A DNA stretch of 64,000 nucleotides from Bordetella parapertussis (lineage in GTDB: Bacteria > Pseudomonadota > Gammaproteobacteria > Burkholderiales > SG8-39). Both the position numbers and the translations under genes were made by a program. The notes under the pieces were generated by a model, which was not told the DNA's origin, searched no databases, and saw nothing but the letters and a program-made list of their open reading frames with translations. Below are positions 17,984 through 27,360 of the stretch, in pieces. Position 1 is the first letter of the stretch, and each line of letters starts with the position of its first letter. The stretch spans positions 54,576 to 118,575 of the forward strand of contig CAMAXP010000006.1 in NCBI GenBank assembly GCA_945862265.1. The letters are read 5' to 3'.

Positions 17984-19936
17984 CTAGTTTTTCTTCTCGC
18001 GCGAGTAGTTTAGCGGACCGCCGCGGAAGGGCGCGAATCCGGTGCCAAAGATGAGGCCTGCGTCGATGAGGTCGGCGTCCGCAACGATGCCCTCGGCGAG
18101 CACGGCCTGGGCCTCGTGGACGTAGGGTTCGACCAGCGCGTCGATGATGTCCTGGCGCACCGCGTCGGGATGCCCCTTGATGGCCTTCCCGTTCTCGTAC
18201 CGGTAGATGCCCTGGCCGGATTTTTTGCCCAGTTGCCCCAAGGCGACCTTGTCCAGCAGCGCCTTGGGCGCCTCCGGCTCGCTGCCATCTGTGCTGCGCT
18301 TGCCCAGCGCCCGGCCGGCGGCGAGGCAGATGTCGAGGCCCACGGTGTCGGCCAGTTCGATCGGTCCCATCGGCATGCCGAACTGCTGCATGGCCGCATC
18401 CAGCGTCTCGGGCTTCATGCCGTCGTCCAGCATGCGAAAGGCCTGCTGCATGTAGGGTCCCAGCACGCGGTTCACGAGGAACCCCGGGGAGTCCTTGACC
18501 GGCAGCGGCAGCTTGTCGATCTGGCGCACGAACGCGGCAGCCTTCTTGGCGATGTCCGGATGCGTGTTGGCGGTCGACACGATCTCGACCAGCATCATCT
18601 GCGGCACGGGGTTGAAGAAGTGGATGCCGACCAGGCGTCCGGGGTCCTTGAAATTCGCGCCGATGTCGGAGAGTTTCAGGCTCGAGGTGTTGGTCGCGAG
18701 GATCGCGCCGGGCTTGGCGATGGGCTCGAGCTTCGCGAACAGGGCGCGCTTGGCTTCCACGTTCTCGAAGATCGCCTCGATGATCACGTCGGCCCGCGCG
18801 GCGCCTGCGCCGGTGGTGTCGGGAATCAGGCGGTCCAGCGCGTCGCGCACCCTGCGCGGGTCGCGCAGGCGTCGCTCGAAGAACTTCGCCGCGCGCTTGA
18901 TGGCCGGGGCGATGCGCTCGGGCGCGGTGTCCTGCAGCGTCACGGTGATGCCGCGCATCGCGCAGATGGTGGCGATGTCGCCCCCCATCACGCCCGCGCC
19001 GATCACGTGCACGTGCTTCGCCTCGAAATCCGAATCCTTGCCGAGGGCCTTCATTTTCTCCTGCAGGAAGAAGATGCGGATGAGGTTGCGCGTGGTCGGG
19101 TGGGCAAAGAGGGCGTTGATCGAGTAAGGCGCGTCCGGTTCGATGAACGGGTCGCCGTCGTGCTTCTGCCAGAGGTCGAGGATCGCGTAGGGCGCGGGAT
19201 AGTGCTCCGGCCGGGCGCGCTTGGCGACCTGCTTCCTCGCCTGTGAGACGACCATCCCGCGCAAGGGCCCGAGCATCATGCGCTGCATGAAAGGCAGGGG
19301 CTTGCGGCGCGGCGCCTCCAGGGTGAGCATGCGCGCGGTGTTCTCCAGCACGCGCAGCGGCGCCACCTCGTCGGCGAGGCCCATGCGCTTGGCGCGGCGT
19401 GCGTCTATGGATTTGCCGGTGAGCATCATGTCGAGCGCGGCGGCGGGGCCGACCTTCTTCGGCAGCCACTGCACGCCGTGCCAGGCCGGAACGATGCCGA
19501 GCATGACTTCGGGGAACGCGAACTTGGTGGCCGTGTCATCCAGCGCGACGATGTAGTCGCATGCGAGCGACAGTTCCAGGCCGCCGCCCATGCAGAAGCC
19601 GTTCACCATGGCGGTGGTGGGGAAAGGCAGGTCGCGCAGTTTCTGGAAGATGTCCCACCCGGCGCGCACAAAAGCGAGCGCTTCTGCGGGGGAGGCGAAT
19701 TTCGTGAACTGCTCGACGTCCGCGCCGGCGATGAACGAAGCCTTGGCCGAGCGCACGATCATGCCCTTGGGCGACAAGGACGCGATCGCGTCGAGCGCGG
19801 CGGACAATTCGTCGAGCGCGTCGCGCGAGAACGTGTTGGTCGACTCGCCCTGCTTGTCGAACGTGAGCCAGACGAGGCCCTGCGCGTCCTTCTCGTAGCG
19901 CCAGTGCTTGTAGAGGGTGTTGGTCAGCTGGTCCAT
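17984..19936 (-). CDS. fadJ: bifunctional enoyl-CoA hydratase / 3-hydroxyacyl-CoA dehydrogenase (FadB/FadJ-type)
   Basis: A 650-residue fusion carrying out the hydration and NAD-dependent oxidation steps of beta-oxidation. The N-terminal crotonase domain (1-200) keeps both catalytic Glu positions, in GGGLELSLACD and FPEVMLGI, though PAWHGVQWLP replaces the usual PGFGGTQRLP. The linker leads to the dehydrogenase with NAD motif VIGAGVMGGDIA (near 315) and catalytic His in IHFFNPVP. The last third forms the C-terminal helical domains. It is shorter than E. coli FadB (about 729). It starts 2 bp after the thiolase gene, as expected for a co-assembled multienzyme. The fadB/fadJ distinction is uncertain. 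Confidence 0.9.
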   Translation of the reverse strand: MDQLTNTLYKHWRYEKDAQGLVWLTFDKQGESTNTFSRDALDELSAALDAIASLSPKGMIVRSAKASFIAGADVEQFTKFASPAEALAFVRAGWDIFQKLRDLPFPTTAMVNGFCMGGGLELSLACDYIVALDDTATKFAFPEVMLGIVPAWHGVQWLPKKVGPAAALDMMLTGKSIDARRAKRMGLADEVAPLRVLENTARMLTLEAPRRKPLPFMQRMMLGPLRGMVVSQARKQVAKRARPEHYPAPYAILDLWQKHDGDPFIEPDAPYSINALFAHPTTRNLIRIFFLQEKMKALGKDSDFEAKHVHVIGAGVMGGDIATICAMRGITVTLQDTAPERIAPAIKRAAKFFERRLRDPRRVRDALDRLIPDTTGAGAARADVIIEAIFENVEAKRALFAKLEPIAKPGAILATNTSSLKLSDIGANFKDPGRLVGIHFFNPVPQMMLVEIVSTANTHPDIAKKAAAFVRQIDKLPLPVKDSPGFLVNRVLGPYMQQAFRMLDDGMKPETLDAAMQQFGMPMGPIELADTVGLDICLAAGRALGKRSTDGSEPEAPKALLDKVALGQLGKKSGQGIYRYENGKAIKGHPDAVRQDIIDALVEPYVHEAQAVLAEGIVADADLIDAGLIFGTGFAPFRGGPLNYSREKKN

Positions 19937-19938
19937 GG

Positions 19939-21246
19939 TTACAGGGCCTCCACGAGCATGGCGCCGCCGAGGCCGCCGCCGATGCAGATCGAGGCGATGC
20001 CCCGCTTTGCGTTATTGCGCTTGAGCACCTTCAGCAGGTGCAGCACGATGCGTGCCCCGGATGAGCCCACAGGATGGCCGAGGGCCACGGCGCCGCCGTC
20101 CACGTTGAGCTTCGATTCGTCGAGGGCGCCCATCGCGCCGTCGAGGCCTAGCTGTTCCCGGCAGTACTTCTCGTCCTTCCAGGCGGCAAGGCAGCCCAGC
20201 ACCTGCGCGGCGAAGGCTTCGTTGATTTCCCAGTAGTCGAGATCGCCGAGGCCGAGGTTGTTGCGTTTCATGATCGGCGTTGCGGCGTGCACCGGGCCGA
20301 GGCCCATCTGCGCGGGATCCAGGCCGGCCCATTCGGTGTCGACGATCTGGCCGATCGGGGTGAGGTTGTGGCGCTTCACGGCCGTTTCGTCGGCGAGCAG
20401 CAGCCACGAGGCGCCGTCGGTGATCTGCGAGCTGTTGCCCGGCGTGACGTTGCCGTATTTACGGTCGAAGAAGGGCTTCAGCTTGGCGAGGTTCTCCACC
20501 GACGAATCGCGCCGCACGCCGTCGTCGAGGGTGTAGGCGGTGCCGGCCTTGTCGTACAAGGCCTCGACCTCGCCGCCGGTCGTCGCGAGGAAGCCCGCGT
20601 CCTGCGCTGCCGCCACCCGCAGGTGCGAGCGCACCGAGAATTCGTCCATTTGCTGTCGCGTGATGCCGAAGCGGTACGCGAGGTTCTCTGCGGTCTGGCC
20701 CATCAGCAGGCCGACCATCGGGTCGGTCAGGCCCTTCATGATGGCGATGACCGGCGAGAGCACGGCACCGAACGGCAGCTTCGCGAAGAGCGCCGCTTTC
20801 TGCATGGCCGTACGGGCGCCGGCCATCTGGGCGAACCACAGCACCATGGCTTGCGCGTAGAGCAGGGGCGCGTGGGACAGCGCATCCGTGCCACCGGCCA
20901 TCACCAGGTGTGAGCGCCCGGCGAGGATGTTGTTGATGCCGGAGTCGATGGCCTGCATGCCCGAGGCGCAGTTGCGCATCACCGTCCAGCCGGGAACCTT
21001 CTGCCCGCAACCCATGCGCAGCGCGACGACCCGGCCGATGTTGACCTCGTCGGCCGAAGGCGAGGCGCAACCGAGGATGACCTCGTCAAGCTCCGTCGGC
21101 GCGAACTTCTGCCGCATGAGCAGCGCACGGCCCGATTGGGTCGCGAGGTCGCCGGCCGAGAACGGGCCGGGCTTGTTGCGCGCCTTGAGGAACGGCGAGC
21201 GTGCGCCGTCGACGATGAATACCGGTTTCGAAAGTGCACTGGCCAT
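19939..21246 (-). CDS. fadI: acetyl-CoA acyltransferase (FadI-type thiolase)
   Basis: A 435-residue thiolase, the size class of FadI rather than the shorter AtoB/PhaA enzymes. The nucleophilic Cys93 is in RNCASGMQA. The other active-site motifs are NEAFAAQ (His/Asn region), GGAVALGHPVGSSGAR with the catalytic His, and CIGGGLGGAM with the second Cys. It cleaves 3-ketoacyl-CoA to acetyl-CoA and a shortened acyl-CoA in the cytoplasm. Spacing of 2 bp to the hydratase/dehydrogenase gene downstream argues that the products form a trifunctional complex. It lies 54 bp after fadE. Confidence 0.93.
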   Translation of the reverse strand: MASALSKPVFIVDGARSPFLKARNKPGPFSAGDLATQSGRALLMRQKFAPTELDEVILGCASPSADEVNIGRVVALRMGCGQKVPGWTVMRNCASGMQAIDSGINNILAGRSHLVMAGGTDALSHAPLLYAQAMVLWFAQMAGARTAMQKAALFAKLPFGAVLSPVIAIMKGLTDPMVGLLMGQTAENLAYRFGITRQQMDEFSVRSHLRVAAAQDAGFLATTGGEVEALYDKAGTAYTLDDGVRRDSSVENLAKLKPFFDRKYGNVTPGNSSQITDGASWLLLADETAVKRHNLTPIGQIVDTEWAGLDPAQMGLGPVHAATPIMKRNNLGLGDLDYWEINEAFAAQVLGCLAAWKDEKYCREQLGLDGAMGALDESKLNVDGGAVALGHPVGSSGARIVLHLLKVLKRNNAKRGIASICIGGGLGGAMLVEAL

Positions 21247-21300
21247 GGCCTGTCCCCTGGTAAAAACGTTGCTGTCTTGTACTGCAGCTATTGGTTTCTG

Positions 21301-23646
21301 CTAGGCGGCCTTTGCGATGGCCGGCTTGGTTGCTTCGAGTTTTGCGGCGAGTTCGGCGCGGCCGAAGTCCTGCGGGAAGTCATCGACCTTGATGACGGCC
21401 TTGCGCAGGGTCTCCTTGCGCTGCCAGAGGGAGAATTCCTCGGCACTGAGGATGCCCTTGTCGCGCGCGAGCGTCGAGAGGTCCTCCTGCATGCGGCGGT
21501 CGAGCTTGCCGTCCTTTACCGCTTCGCGCAGTTTCTTGTCGATCGGCTCGCAGGCGATCGTCGCGAGGAACGCGGCCTCGAGCTGGCCGGTGGGGTCCTC
21601 TTCCGACTTCGACAGGAACATGCCTGCCGTGAGGCGGTCGCGCCCTGCGGACGGGGCGAGCAGGTACTGCGCGCAGAGCTGGTTCAGGTGGTCGGACGGC
21701 GCCTTGAAGCGCTTGCCGAGCGGGAAGAGGGCGACGCGCAGCAGCAGCGCGACCGGTGCGCTCGGGAAATTCGCGATGATGCCGTCGAGCGCCTGCTGTG
21801 CCTGGTACAGGGTGTCCTGCACCGCATAGTGCACGAGCGGCAGGTCCTCGGCCGGGCGGCCGGTGTCCTCGAAGCGCTTCAGCGTCGCGCTGGCGAGGTA
21901 CATCATCGAGAGCACGTCGCCGAGGCGCGCGGAGAGCTTCTCCTTCCTCTTGAGCGACCCGCCCAGCACCAGCATCGACACGTCCGCGATCAGCGCGAAG
22001 GCCGCCGAGATGCGCGTCAGGTCCTTGTAGTACTTGCGGGTCTCGTGCGCGGCCAGTTCGGGCGAGACGGCAAGCGCCGAGCCGGTCAGTGCGTGCACGA
22101 AGGCGCGCAGGCCGTTCATCGTGGTGTGCAGGACGTGGCCGCTGATCGCGGCGTCGAATTCGAGCGAGGCGGCGGCGCGGTCTTCATTCTTCGCCGCGAG
22201 CATCTCGCGCAGCACGTAGGGATGGCAGCGGATCGCGCCCTGGCCGAATACGATCAGGCTGCGCGTGAGGATGTTGGCGCCTTCGACCGTAATGCCCACC
22301 GGGATCACCTGGTAGCCGCGGCCCACCCAGTTGTTGGGGCCGAGGCAGATGCCCTTGCCGCCATGGATGTCCATGGCGTCGTCGACGACCTTGCGCACGC
22401 GCTCGGTCATGTGCAGCTTCATGATCGCCGAGATCACCGAGGGCTTTTCGCCCGCGTCGACGGCGCCCGCCGTCATCACGCGGCCGGCATCCATCATGTA
22501 GGCGTTGGCGGCGATCCGGCCGAGCGCTTCCTCGACGCCCTCAAGCTTGCCGATGGGCGTGCGGAACTGGCTGCGTACGCGGGCGTACGCCCCGGTGTAA
22601 CGGGCCATGGCCTTCGCGCCGCCCACCGATGAGGTCGGCAGAGAGATCGCGCGGCCCGCGGCGAGGCAGTTCATCAGCATCATCCAGCCCTTGCCGGCGT
22701 ACTCGCGGCCACCGATGATCCACTCGAGCGGCATGAACACGTCGGTGCCTGAGTTCGGGCCGTTCTGGAACACGGCGTTGAGCGGCAGGTGGCGGCGGCC
22801 GATGTTCACGCCCGGCGTCTGTGTGGGCACCAGCGCGCAGGTGATGCCGAGGTCCTCCTTGTCGCCGAGCAGTTTCTCCGGGTCATACAGCCGGAACGCG
22901 AGGCCGAGCAGCGTCGCCACCGGGCCGAGCGTGATGTAGCGCTTGTCCCAGGTGACGCGCATGCCGAGCGTCTCCTTGCCCTGCCACATGCCCTTGCACA
23001 CCACGCCGAAATCCGGGATCGATGCGGCATCCGACCCGGCTTCGGGGCTGGTCAGCGCGAAGCACGGCACTTCCAGTCCCTTGGCGAGGCGGGGCAGGTA
23101 GTAGTCCTTCTGCTCCTCGGTGCCGTAGTGGAGCAGCAGCTCGGCCGGCCCGAGCGAGTTGGGCACCATCACCGTGACCGAGGCGGCGTTCGAACGGGTC
23201 GAAAGCTTCATCACCACGGCGGAGTGCGCGAGCGCGGAGAAGCCCATGCCGCCGTACTTCTTCGGGATGATCATGCCGAGGAAGCCCTTGTCCTTGATGT
23301 ACTGCCACACCTGCGGCGGCAGGTCGTAGCTCTCGTGCGTGATCTCCCAGTCGTTGGTCATCGCACACAGTTCGTCGACCGGGCCGTCGAGAAAGGCCTG
23401 CTCCTCGGCCGTGAGCACGGCCTGTGGCGTGGCGAGCAGCTTGTCCCATTCGGGAGCCCCGGAGAAGAGGTCGCCGTCCCACCAGACCGTGCCGGCGTCG
23501 ATGGCTTCCTTCTCGGTCTGCGACATGTCGGGCAGGATGCGCCGGTAGAGGGCCAGCACCGGGTTGCTGAACACGGCGCGGCGCACAGGTGGTACCAGCG
23601 CGACGACGGCTAAGAGGGCAACGAGGGCGGCAAGGGCTGAGAGCAT
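21301..23646 (-). CDS. fadE: acyl-CoA dehydrogenase FadE
   Basis: A 781-residue FadE-type acyl-CoA dehydrogenase, much longer than ordinary 380-residue ACADs and close to E. coli FadE. It has an N-terminal hydrophobic segment (first 20 residues, ALAALVALLAVVALVP), suggesting membrane attachment. The ACAD core then shows KKYGGMGFSALAHS, an ALTSPEAGSDA substrate/flavin motif near residue 205, and DIHGGKGICLGP-like C-terminal core residues. The last 250 residues are the FadE-specific helical extension. It catalyses the first, FAD-linked beta-oxidation step. It follows psrA by 30 bp and is the first catabolic gene of the operon. Confidence 0.93.
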   Translation of the reverse strand: MLSALAALVALLAVVALVPPVRRAVFSNPVLALYRRILPDMSQTEKEAIDAGTVWWDGDLFSGAPEWDKLLATPQAVLTAEEQAFLDGPVDELCAMTNDWEITHESYDLPPQVWQYIKDKGFLGMIIPKKYGGMGFSALAHSAVVMKLSTRSNAASVTVMVPNSLGPAELLLHYGTEEQKDYYLPRLAKGLEVPCFALTSPEAGSDAASIPDFGVVCKGMWQGKETLGMRVTWDKRYITLGPVATLLGLAFRLYDPEKLLGDKEDLGITCALVPTQTPGVNIGRRHLPLNAVFQNGPNSGTDVFMPLEWIIGGREYAGKGWMMLMNCLAAGRAISLPTSSVGGAKAMARYTGAYARVRSQFRTPIGKLEGVEEALGRIAANAYMMDAGRVMTAGAVDAGEKPSVISAIMKLHMTERVRKVVDDAMDIHGGKGICLGPNNWVGRGYQVIPVGITVEGANILTRSLIVFGQGAIRCHPYVLREMLAAKNEDRAAASLEFDAAISGHVLHTTMNGLRAFVHALTGSALAVSPELAAHETRKYYKDLTRISAAFALIADVSMLVLGGSLKRKEKLSARLGDVLSMMYLASATLKRFEDTGRPAEDLPLVHYAVQDTLYQAQQALDGIIANFPSAPVALLLRVALFPLGKRFKAPSDHLNQLCAQYLLAPSAGRDRLTAGMFLSKSEEDPTGQLEAAFLATIACEPIDKKLREAVKDGKLDRRMQEDLSTLARDKGILSAEEFSLWQRKETLRKAVIKVDDFPQDFGRAELAAKLEATKPAIAKAA

Positions 23647-23675
23647 GTCTGTCTCCTTCGGGGTCTTGGTTGGTG

Positions 23676-24377
23676 CTACGCCGCTTTGCGCGCGCTGCCT
23701 GCGGATGAGCCGTGCGTTGAATCGGGGTTCGGCGCCAGCAGCCCGGCCGTGAGGAACTGGACGAGGCGCTCCTGCAGCGCGCGCGAGTCGTGGCGGTCTT
23801 CCGGCTTGAAGCCGGCGATCAGTTGCACGGTGTCGGTCGCGGCGAGCGTGTAGGACAGCGTGCCGAACATGAAATGCATGCGCCAGAACAGCTCGCCGCT
23901 CGGCAGGTCGGGGAGGGCGCGGGCGAACGCGGCCTTGAAGCGCTCCATCGTTGCCGCGTACATGCGGCCGATCAGGGTACGGATCGGCTTGGCCGGTTCG
24001 GTGTAGGTGCGACCCAGGAGCCGGACGAAGTTGCGCCCGCCGTTCCGGCCGTCCTCGATCATCGCGAGCGATTCGCCAATGAAGGCCCGGATGATCGCTT
24101 CCGGGGACAACGGTTTTCCGTCGGCCTCCTTTTCCAGCCGGTCGAGTTCGGCGAGGCGCGCGGCGTTCATCGGGTCGAGGCGGCGCTGGAACACGGCTTC
24201 AATCAGCGCGTCCTTGGAGCCGAAGTGGTAATTGACGGCGGCGAGGTTCACGCCCGCCTTGGTTGTCAGCAGGCGCATCGAGGCGCCCTCGAAGCCATGC
24301 TGCATGAACTGTTCTTCCGCGGCATCCAGGATGCGGCGGCGGGTTTCGTGCTGGGGTTTTACGGCGCGGAGTGTCAT
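23676..24377 (-). CDS. psrA: TetR-family regulator of fatty-acid degradation, PsrA-like
   Basis: A 233-residue TetR repressor. The N-terminal helix-turn-helix (about 12-60) reads RRRILDAAEEQFMQHGF, then MRLLTTKAGVNLAAVNYHFGSK, very like PsrA (RLITSKAGVNLAAVNYHFGSK-type). The C-terminal domain shows the PsrA-like FVRLLGRTYTEP and ELFWRMHFMFGTL segments. PsrA-type proteins repress beta-oxidation genes and are released by long-chain acyl-CoA or fatty acids. It heads the fadE-fadI-fadJ-fadD-yciA unit. A matching operator lies 21 bp upstream of its ATG, implying autoregulation of the whole operon. Confidence 0.9.
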   Translation of the reverse strand: MTLRAVKPQHETRRRILDAAEEQFMQHGFEGASMRLLTTKAGVNLAAVNYHFGSKDALIEAVFQRRLDPMNAARLAELDRLEKEADGKPLSPEAIIRAFIGESLAMIEDGRNGGRNFVRLLGRTYTEPAKPIRTLIGRMYAATMERFKAAFARALPDLPSGELFWRMHFMFGTLSYTLAATDTVQLIAGFKPEDRHDSRALQERLVQFLTAGLLAPNPDSTHGSSAGSARKAA

Positions 24378-24397
24378 GGGGATGCCGGATTTGGATT

Positions 24398-24411
24398 CAA
24401 ACGAACGTTTT
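24398..24411. promoter_or_regulatory. candidate PsrA operator
   Basis: CAAACGAACGTTTT fits the published PsrA-type consensus (G/C)AAAC-N(2-4)-GTTT(G/C) with a 4-bp spacer, except for the last base. It lies in the 83-bp gap between the divergent psrA and Atm1-like exporter genes, 21 bp before psrA, where a bound repressor would block transcription. A second copy was not seen upstream of fadI. Confidence 0.65.
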
Positions 24412-24460
24412 AATAATACTCAGGCCGGGCCCCGGGGGTCAAGTGGGCGATAATCTCCCC

Positions 24461-26287
24461 ATGTCCGCCTCCCACTCCGCCCATCACCACGCCGCACCTC
24501 CCGCCCCCGATCCATTGAACCAGCCGCGTCGCAGCGACTGGAGCACGATTGCCGGGCTGCTGCCCTACCTCTGGGACTACCGCTGGCGGGTCGGCCTCGC
24601 CCTCGCCCTGCTGGTCTGCGCAAAGCTCGCCAACGTAGGCGTGCCGCTGGTGATGAAGGTCATCGTCGACGACCTCAACCCGACCCTCGCCGTGCTGGCC
24701 GTGCCGGCGGCCATGCTGGCGATGTACGGCATCCTGCGCTTCATGACCACGCTGTTCGCCGAGTTGCGCGACGTGGTGTTCGTGCGCGTGGCGCAGCGCG
24801 CCATCCGCCGCGTGGCGCTCGGGGTGTTCCGCCATTTGCACGACCTGTCGTTGCGCTTCCACCTCGACCGGCAGACCGGCGGCATGACGCGCGACATCGA
24901 GCGCGGGACGCGGGGCATTTCCACGCTGCTGTCGTACCTGATCTTTTCGATCATCCCGGTGATCCTCGAGTTCGCCCTGGTGGCCGCGGTGCTGCTCGTG
25001 AGGTTCGACTGGCGCTTTGCGGCGATCACGTTCGCCGCGGTGGCCGCCTACATCGGCTACACGTTCTTCGTCTCCGAGTGGCGCATCGAGATCAGGAAGC
25101 ACGCCAACGAGCTCGACTCGAAGGCCAACACGCGCGCCATCGACAGCCTGCTCAACTACGAGACGGTGAAGTACTTCGGCAACGAGGACTTCGAGGCGCG
25201 CCGCTACGACGAGAGCCTGCAGCGCTACGAGTCGGCGGCGGTGAGGAACGAAATGTCGCTGGGGCTGCTCAACATCGGCCAGAGCCTGATCATTGCCGCG
25301 GCGGTGACTGCGCTGATGGCGCTCGCCGCGGAGGGCGTGGCGGCCAGGACGCTGTCCATCGGCGACCTGGTGCTGATCAACGGCCTCCTGATCCAGCTCT
25401 ACGTGCCGCTCAATTTCCTCGGCATGGTCTATCGCGAGATCAAGCAGTCGCTGGCCGACATGGACAAGATGTTCCGCCTGATGTCGCAGAACCTCGAGGT
25501 GAAGGACAAGCCCGGCGCGCCCGAGCTGCCGGAAGGGCCGGCGGCCGTGGTGTTCAGCAATGTCAATTTCGGCTACGAGGCCAATCGCAAGATCCTCTTC
25601 GACGTGTCGTTCTCGATCCCGGCGGGGTCGCGCGTGGCGGTGGTGGGGCATTCCGGATCCGGCAAGTCCACGCTTGCCCGCCTGCTCTATCGCTTCTATG
25701 ACGTGACCGACGGTTCGATCAACGTGTGCGGCATCGACGTGCGCGAGGTGAGGCAGAGGAGCCTGCGTGCGGCGATCGGCATCGTCCCGCAGGACACGGT
25801 GCTGTTCAACGATTCGATCCGCTACAACATCCACTACGGGCGCACCAGCGCAGACGAGTCGGAGGTGGTGGAGGCTGCGCGCGCAGCGCACATCCACGAA
25901 TTCATCGAGACGCTGCCGGCGAAGTACGAGTCGCCCGTGGGCGAGCGCGGCCTGAAGCTCTCTGGCGGCGAGAAGCAGCGCGTGGCGATCGCGCGCGCGA
26001 TCCTGAAAAACCCCCGCATCCTGATCTTCGACGAGGCGACGTCCGCGCTCGACTCCGAGACGGAGCGCTCGATCCAGGGCGAACTGACCCGCATTGCCGA
26101 AGGGCGCACCACGCTCGTGATCGCGCACCGCCTCTCGACGATCATGGACGCGGACCAGATCCTGGTGATGGATGCAGGGCGTATCATCGAACGCGGCACG
26201 CACCGGGAGTTGCTGGATGCGGGCGGGCAGTACGCCCAGATGTGGGCGCTGCAACAGCAGGAGGACGCGCAGGCTCCCAAGGAGTGA
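24461..26287 (+). CDS. ABC exporter, Atm1/HMT1-type heavy-metal/thiol transporter
   Basis: A 608-residue half-transporter with fused membrane and ATPase domains. A His-rich N-terminal tail (SASHSAHHHAAPP) precedes six membrane helices (about residues 30-320). Family-specific segments are NYETVKYFGNEDFEARRYDES and a GLLNIGQSLIIAA helix, both typical of Atm1/ABCB7. The ATPase has Walker A GHSGSGKST, signature LSGGEKQR, Walker B ILIFDEATSALD, and switch His in IAHRLST. Bacterial Atm1 homologues export glutathione-linked metals or persulfides. I start at the ATG at 24461, because the longer frame would run into the psrA operator region. It is divergent from psrA and may share its promoter region by chance. 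Confidence 0.88.
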   Translation: MSASHSAHHHAAPPAPDPLNQPRRSDWSTIAGLLPYLWDYRWRVGLALALLVCAKLANVGVPLVMKVIVDDLNPTLAVLAVPAAMLAMYGILRFMTTLFAELRDVVFVRVAQRAIRRVALGVFRHLHDLSLRFHLDRQTGGMTRDIERGTRGISTLLSYLIFSIIPVILEFALVAAVLLVRFDWRFAAITFAAVAAYIGYTFFVSEWRIEIRKHANELDSKANTRAIDSLLNYETVKYFGNEDFEARRYDESLQRYESAAVRNEMSLGLLNIGQSLIIAAAVTALMALAAEGVAARTLSIGDLVLINGLLIQLYVPLNFLGMVYREIKQSLADMDKMFRLMSQNLEVKDKPGAPELPEGPAAVVFSNVNFGYEANRKILFDVSFSIPAGSRVAVVGHSGSGKSTLARLLYRFYDVTDGSINVCGIDVREVRQRSLRAAIGIVPQDTVLFNDSIRYNIHYGRTSADESEVVEAARAAHIHEFIETLPAKYESPVGERGLKLSGGEKQRVAIARAILKNPRILIFDEATSALDSETERSIQGELTRIAEGRTTLVIAHRLSTIMDADQILVMDAGRIIERGTHRELLDAGGQYAQMWALQQQEDAQAPKE

Positions 26288-26353
26288 TGTGCAAGGGACT
26301 GTCCGGGCAGTTCATCCGTTTTCGACAAAACCAGCCCAGTGCCTTAATTTTTC

Positions 26354-26382
26354 TTGCTTTTAGTTTTTTCGATGACTAAACT
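26354..26382 (+). promoter_or_regulatory. candidate sigma-70 promoter upstream of pbpG
   Basis: TTGCTT at 26354-26359, a 17-bp spacer and TAAACT at 26377-26382 lie in an unusually T-rich stretch (26345-26370), 27 bp before the pbpG ATG. Matches to the consensus are partial (3/6 and 4/6). Chosen because the A/T-rich patch stands out from the GC-rich background. Confidence 0.3.
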
Positions 26383-26409
26383 TCGCGAACTCTTGCCCAA
26401 GGCGCATTA

Positions 26410-27330
26410 ATGGAAGCCCAACCCCGGCAGCTCCACCAGCTCGAAAAGATCGTCGCGCTGTTTGCGCTGTTTGCGGTCCTGGCCCTCACCTTCGGTTTCG
26501 CCCAGGCCGCCGGCCCCAAGAAGAAAGTCCAGCAGGGCGACGAGTACGACCGCGCCCAGGCCGCACAACCCGAGAAAGTGTTCCTGCGCTCCAACAGCGT
26601 GCTCGTGCAGGACGCCGCCAGCGGCGAGACCATCCTCTCCAAGAATGTCGACGTAGTGTTGCCGATTGCATCGATCACCAAGCTGATGACCGCAATGGTG
26701 ACGCTCGATCGCGGGCTCGAGCTGGAAGACCGGGTGGTGATCAGCACCGAGGACATGGACACCCTGAAGGGCACCCATTCGCGCCTGCGTCCCGGCGCCG
26801 CGCTGCCCCGCAACGAACTGCTCTTGCTTGCGCTGATGGCCTCGGAGAACCGCGCGGCCGCGGCGCTCGCCCGCACCTACCCGGGCGGCACCCCTGCGTT
26901 CATCGTGGCGATGAACGACAAGGCGATGTCCCTCGGCATGATGAACACGCGCTTCGAGGACTCCACTGGGTTGACCGCTGCGAACGTGTCCACCGCGCCG
27001 GACCTCGCGCGCATGGTGCAGGCCGCGCACGAGTATCCCTTGATCCGGCAGTACTCCACGCAGGACAAGGCGCAGGTCAGCGTGCTGGGCCAGGTGCTGC
27101 AGTACGCCAACACCAACGGCCTGGTGCGCGGCCATGTGTGGGACATCGGCTTGTCCAAGACCGGGTTCATCAACGAAGCCGGCCGGTGCCTCGTGATGCG
27201 CGTGCGGTTGGGCAGCAAGGACCTCGTGGTGATCCTCCTCGATTCGTGGGGCAAGAATTCCCGGATCGGCGATGCCCAGCGCATCAAGAAGTGGCTGGAG
27301 ACCAGCAACGTCCGGCGCACGCAGGGCTGA
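26410..27330 (+). CDS. pbpG: D-alanyl-D-alanine endopeptidase / carboxypeptidase (PBP7, PbpG-like)
   Basis: A 306-residue serine D,D-peptidase of the S11 (DacA) family acting on periplasmic peptidoglycan. A hydrophobic export segment lies at residues 14-34 (IVALFALFAVLALTFGFAQAA). The active-site triad motifs are complete: SITK at 88-91, SEN at 145-147, and KTG in LSKTGFINEAG. The length matches PbpG (about 310), shorter than DacA (about 400), and there is no C-terminal amphipathic anchor, which favours an endopeptidase. It is followed 30 bp later by egtD, possibly in the same transcript although unrelated in function. Confidence 0.9.
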   Translation: MEAQPRQLHQLEKIVALFALFAVLALTFGFAQAAGPKKKVQQGDEYDRAQAAQPEKVFLRSNSVLVQDAASGETILSKNVDVVLPIASITKLMTAMVTLDRGLELEDRVVISTEDMDTLKGTHSRLRPGAALPRNELLLLALMASENRAAAALARTYPGGTPAFIVAMNDKAMSLGMMNTRFEDSTGLTAANVSTAPDLARMVQAAHEYPLIRQYSTQDKAQVSVLGQVLQYANTNGLVRGHVWDIGLSKTGFINEAGRCLVMRVRLGSKDLVVILLDSWGKNSRIGDAQRIKKWLETSNVRRTQG

Positions 27331-27360
27331 CGCCCCGCGAAGCCCTGACGTCCCGCCACC

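Noticed and set aside
24410..26254. 614-residue minus-strand frame opposite the Atm1-like exporter
   Set aside because: Antisense artefact of a high-GC gene; the plus strand encodes clear ABC motifs.
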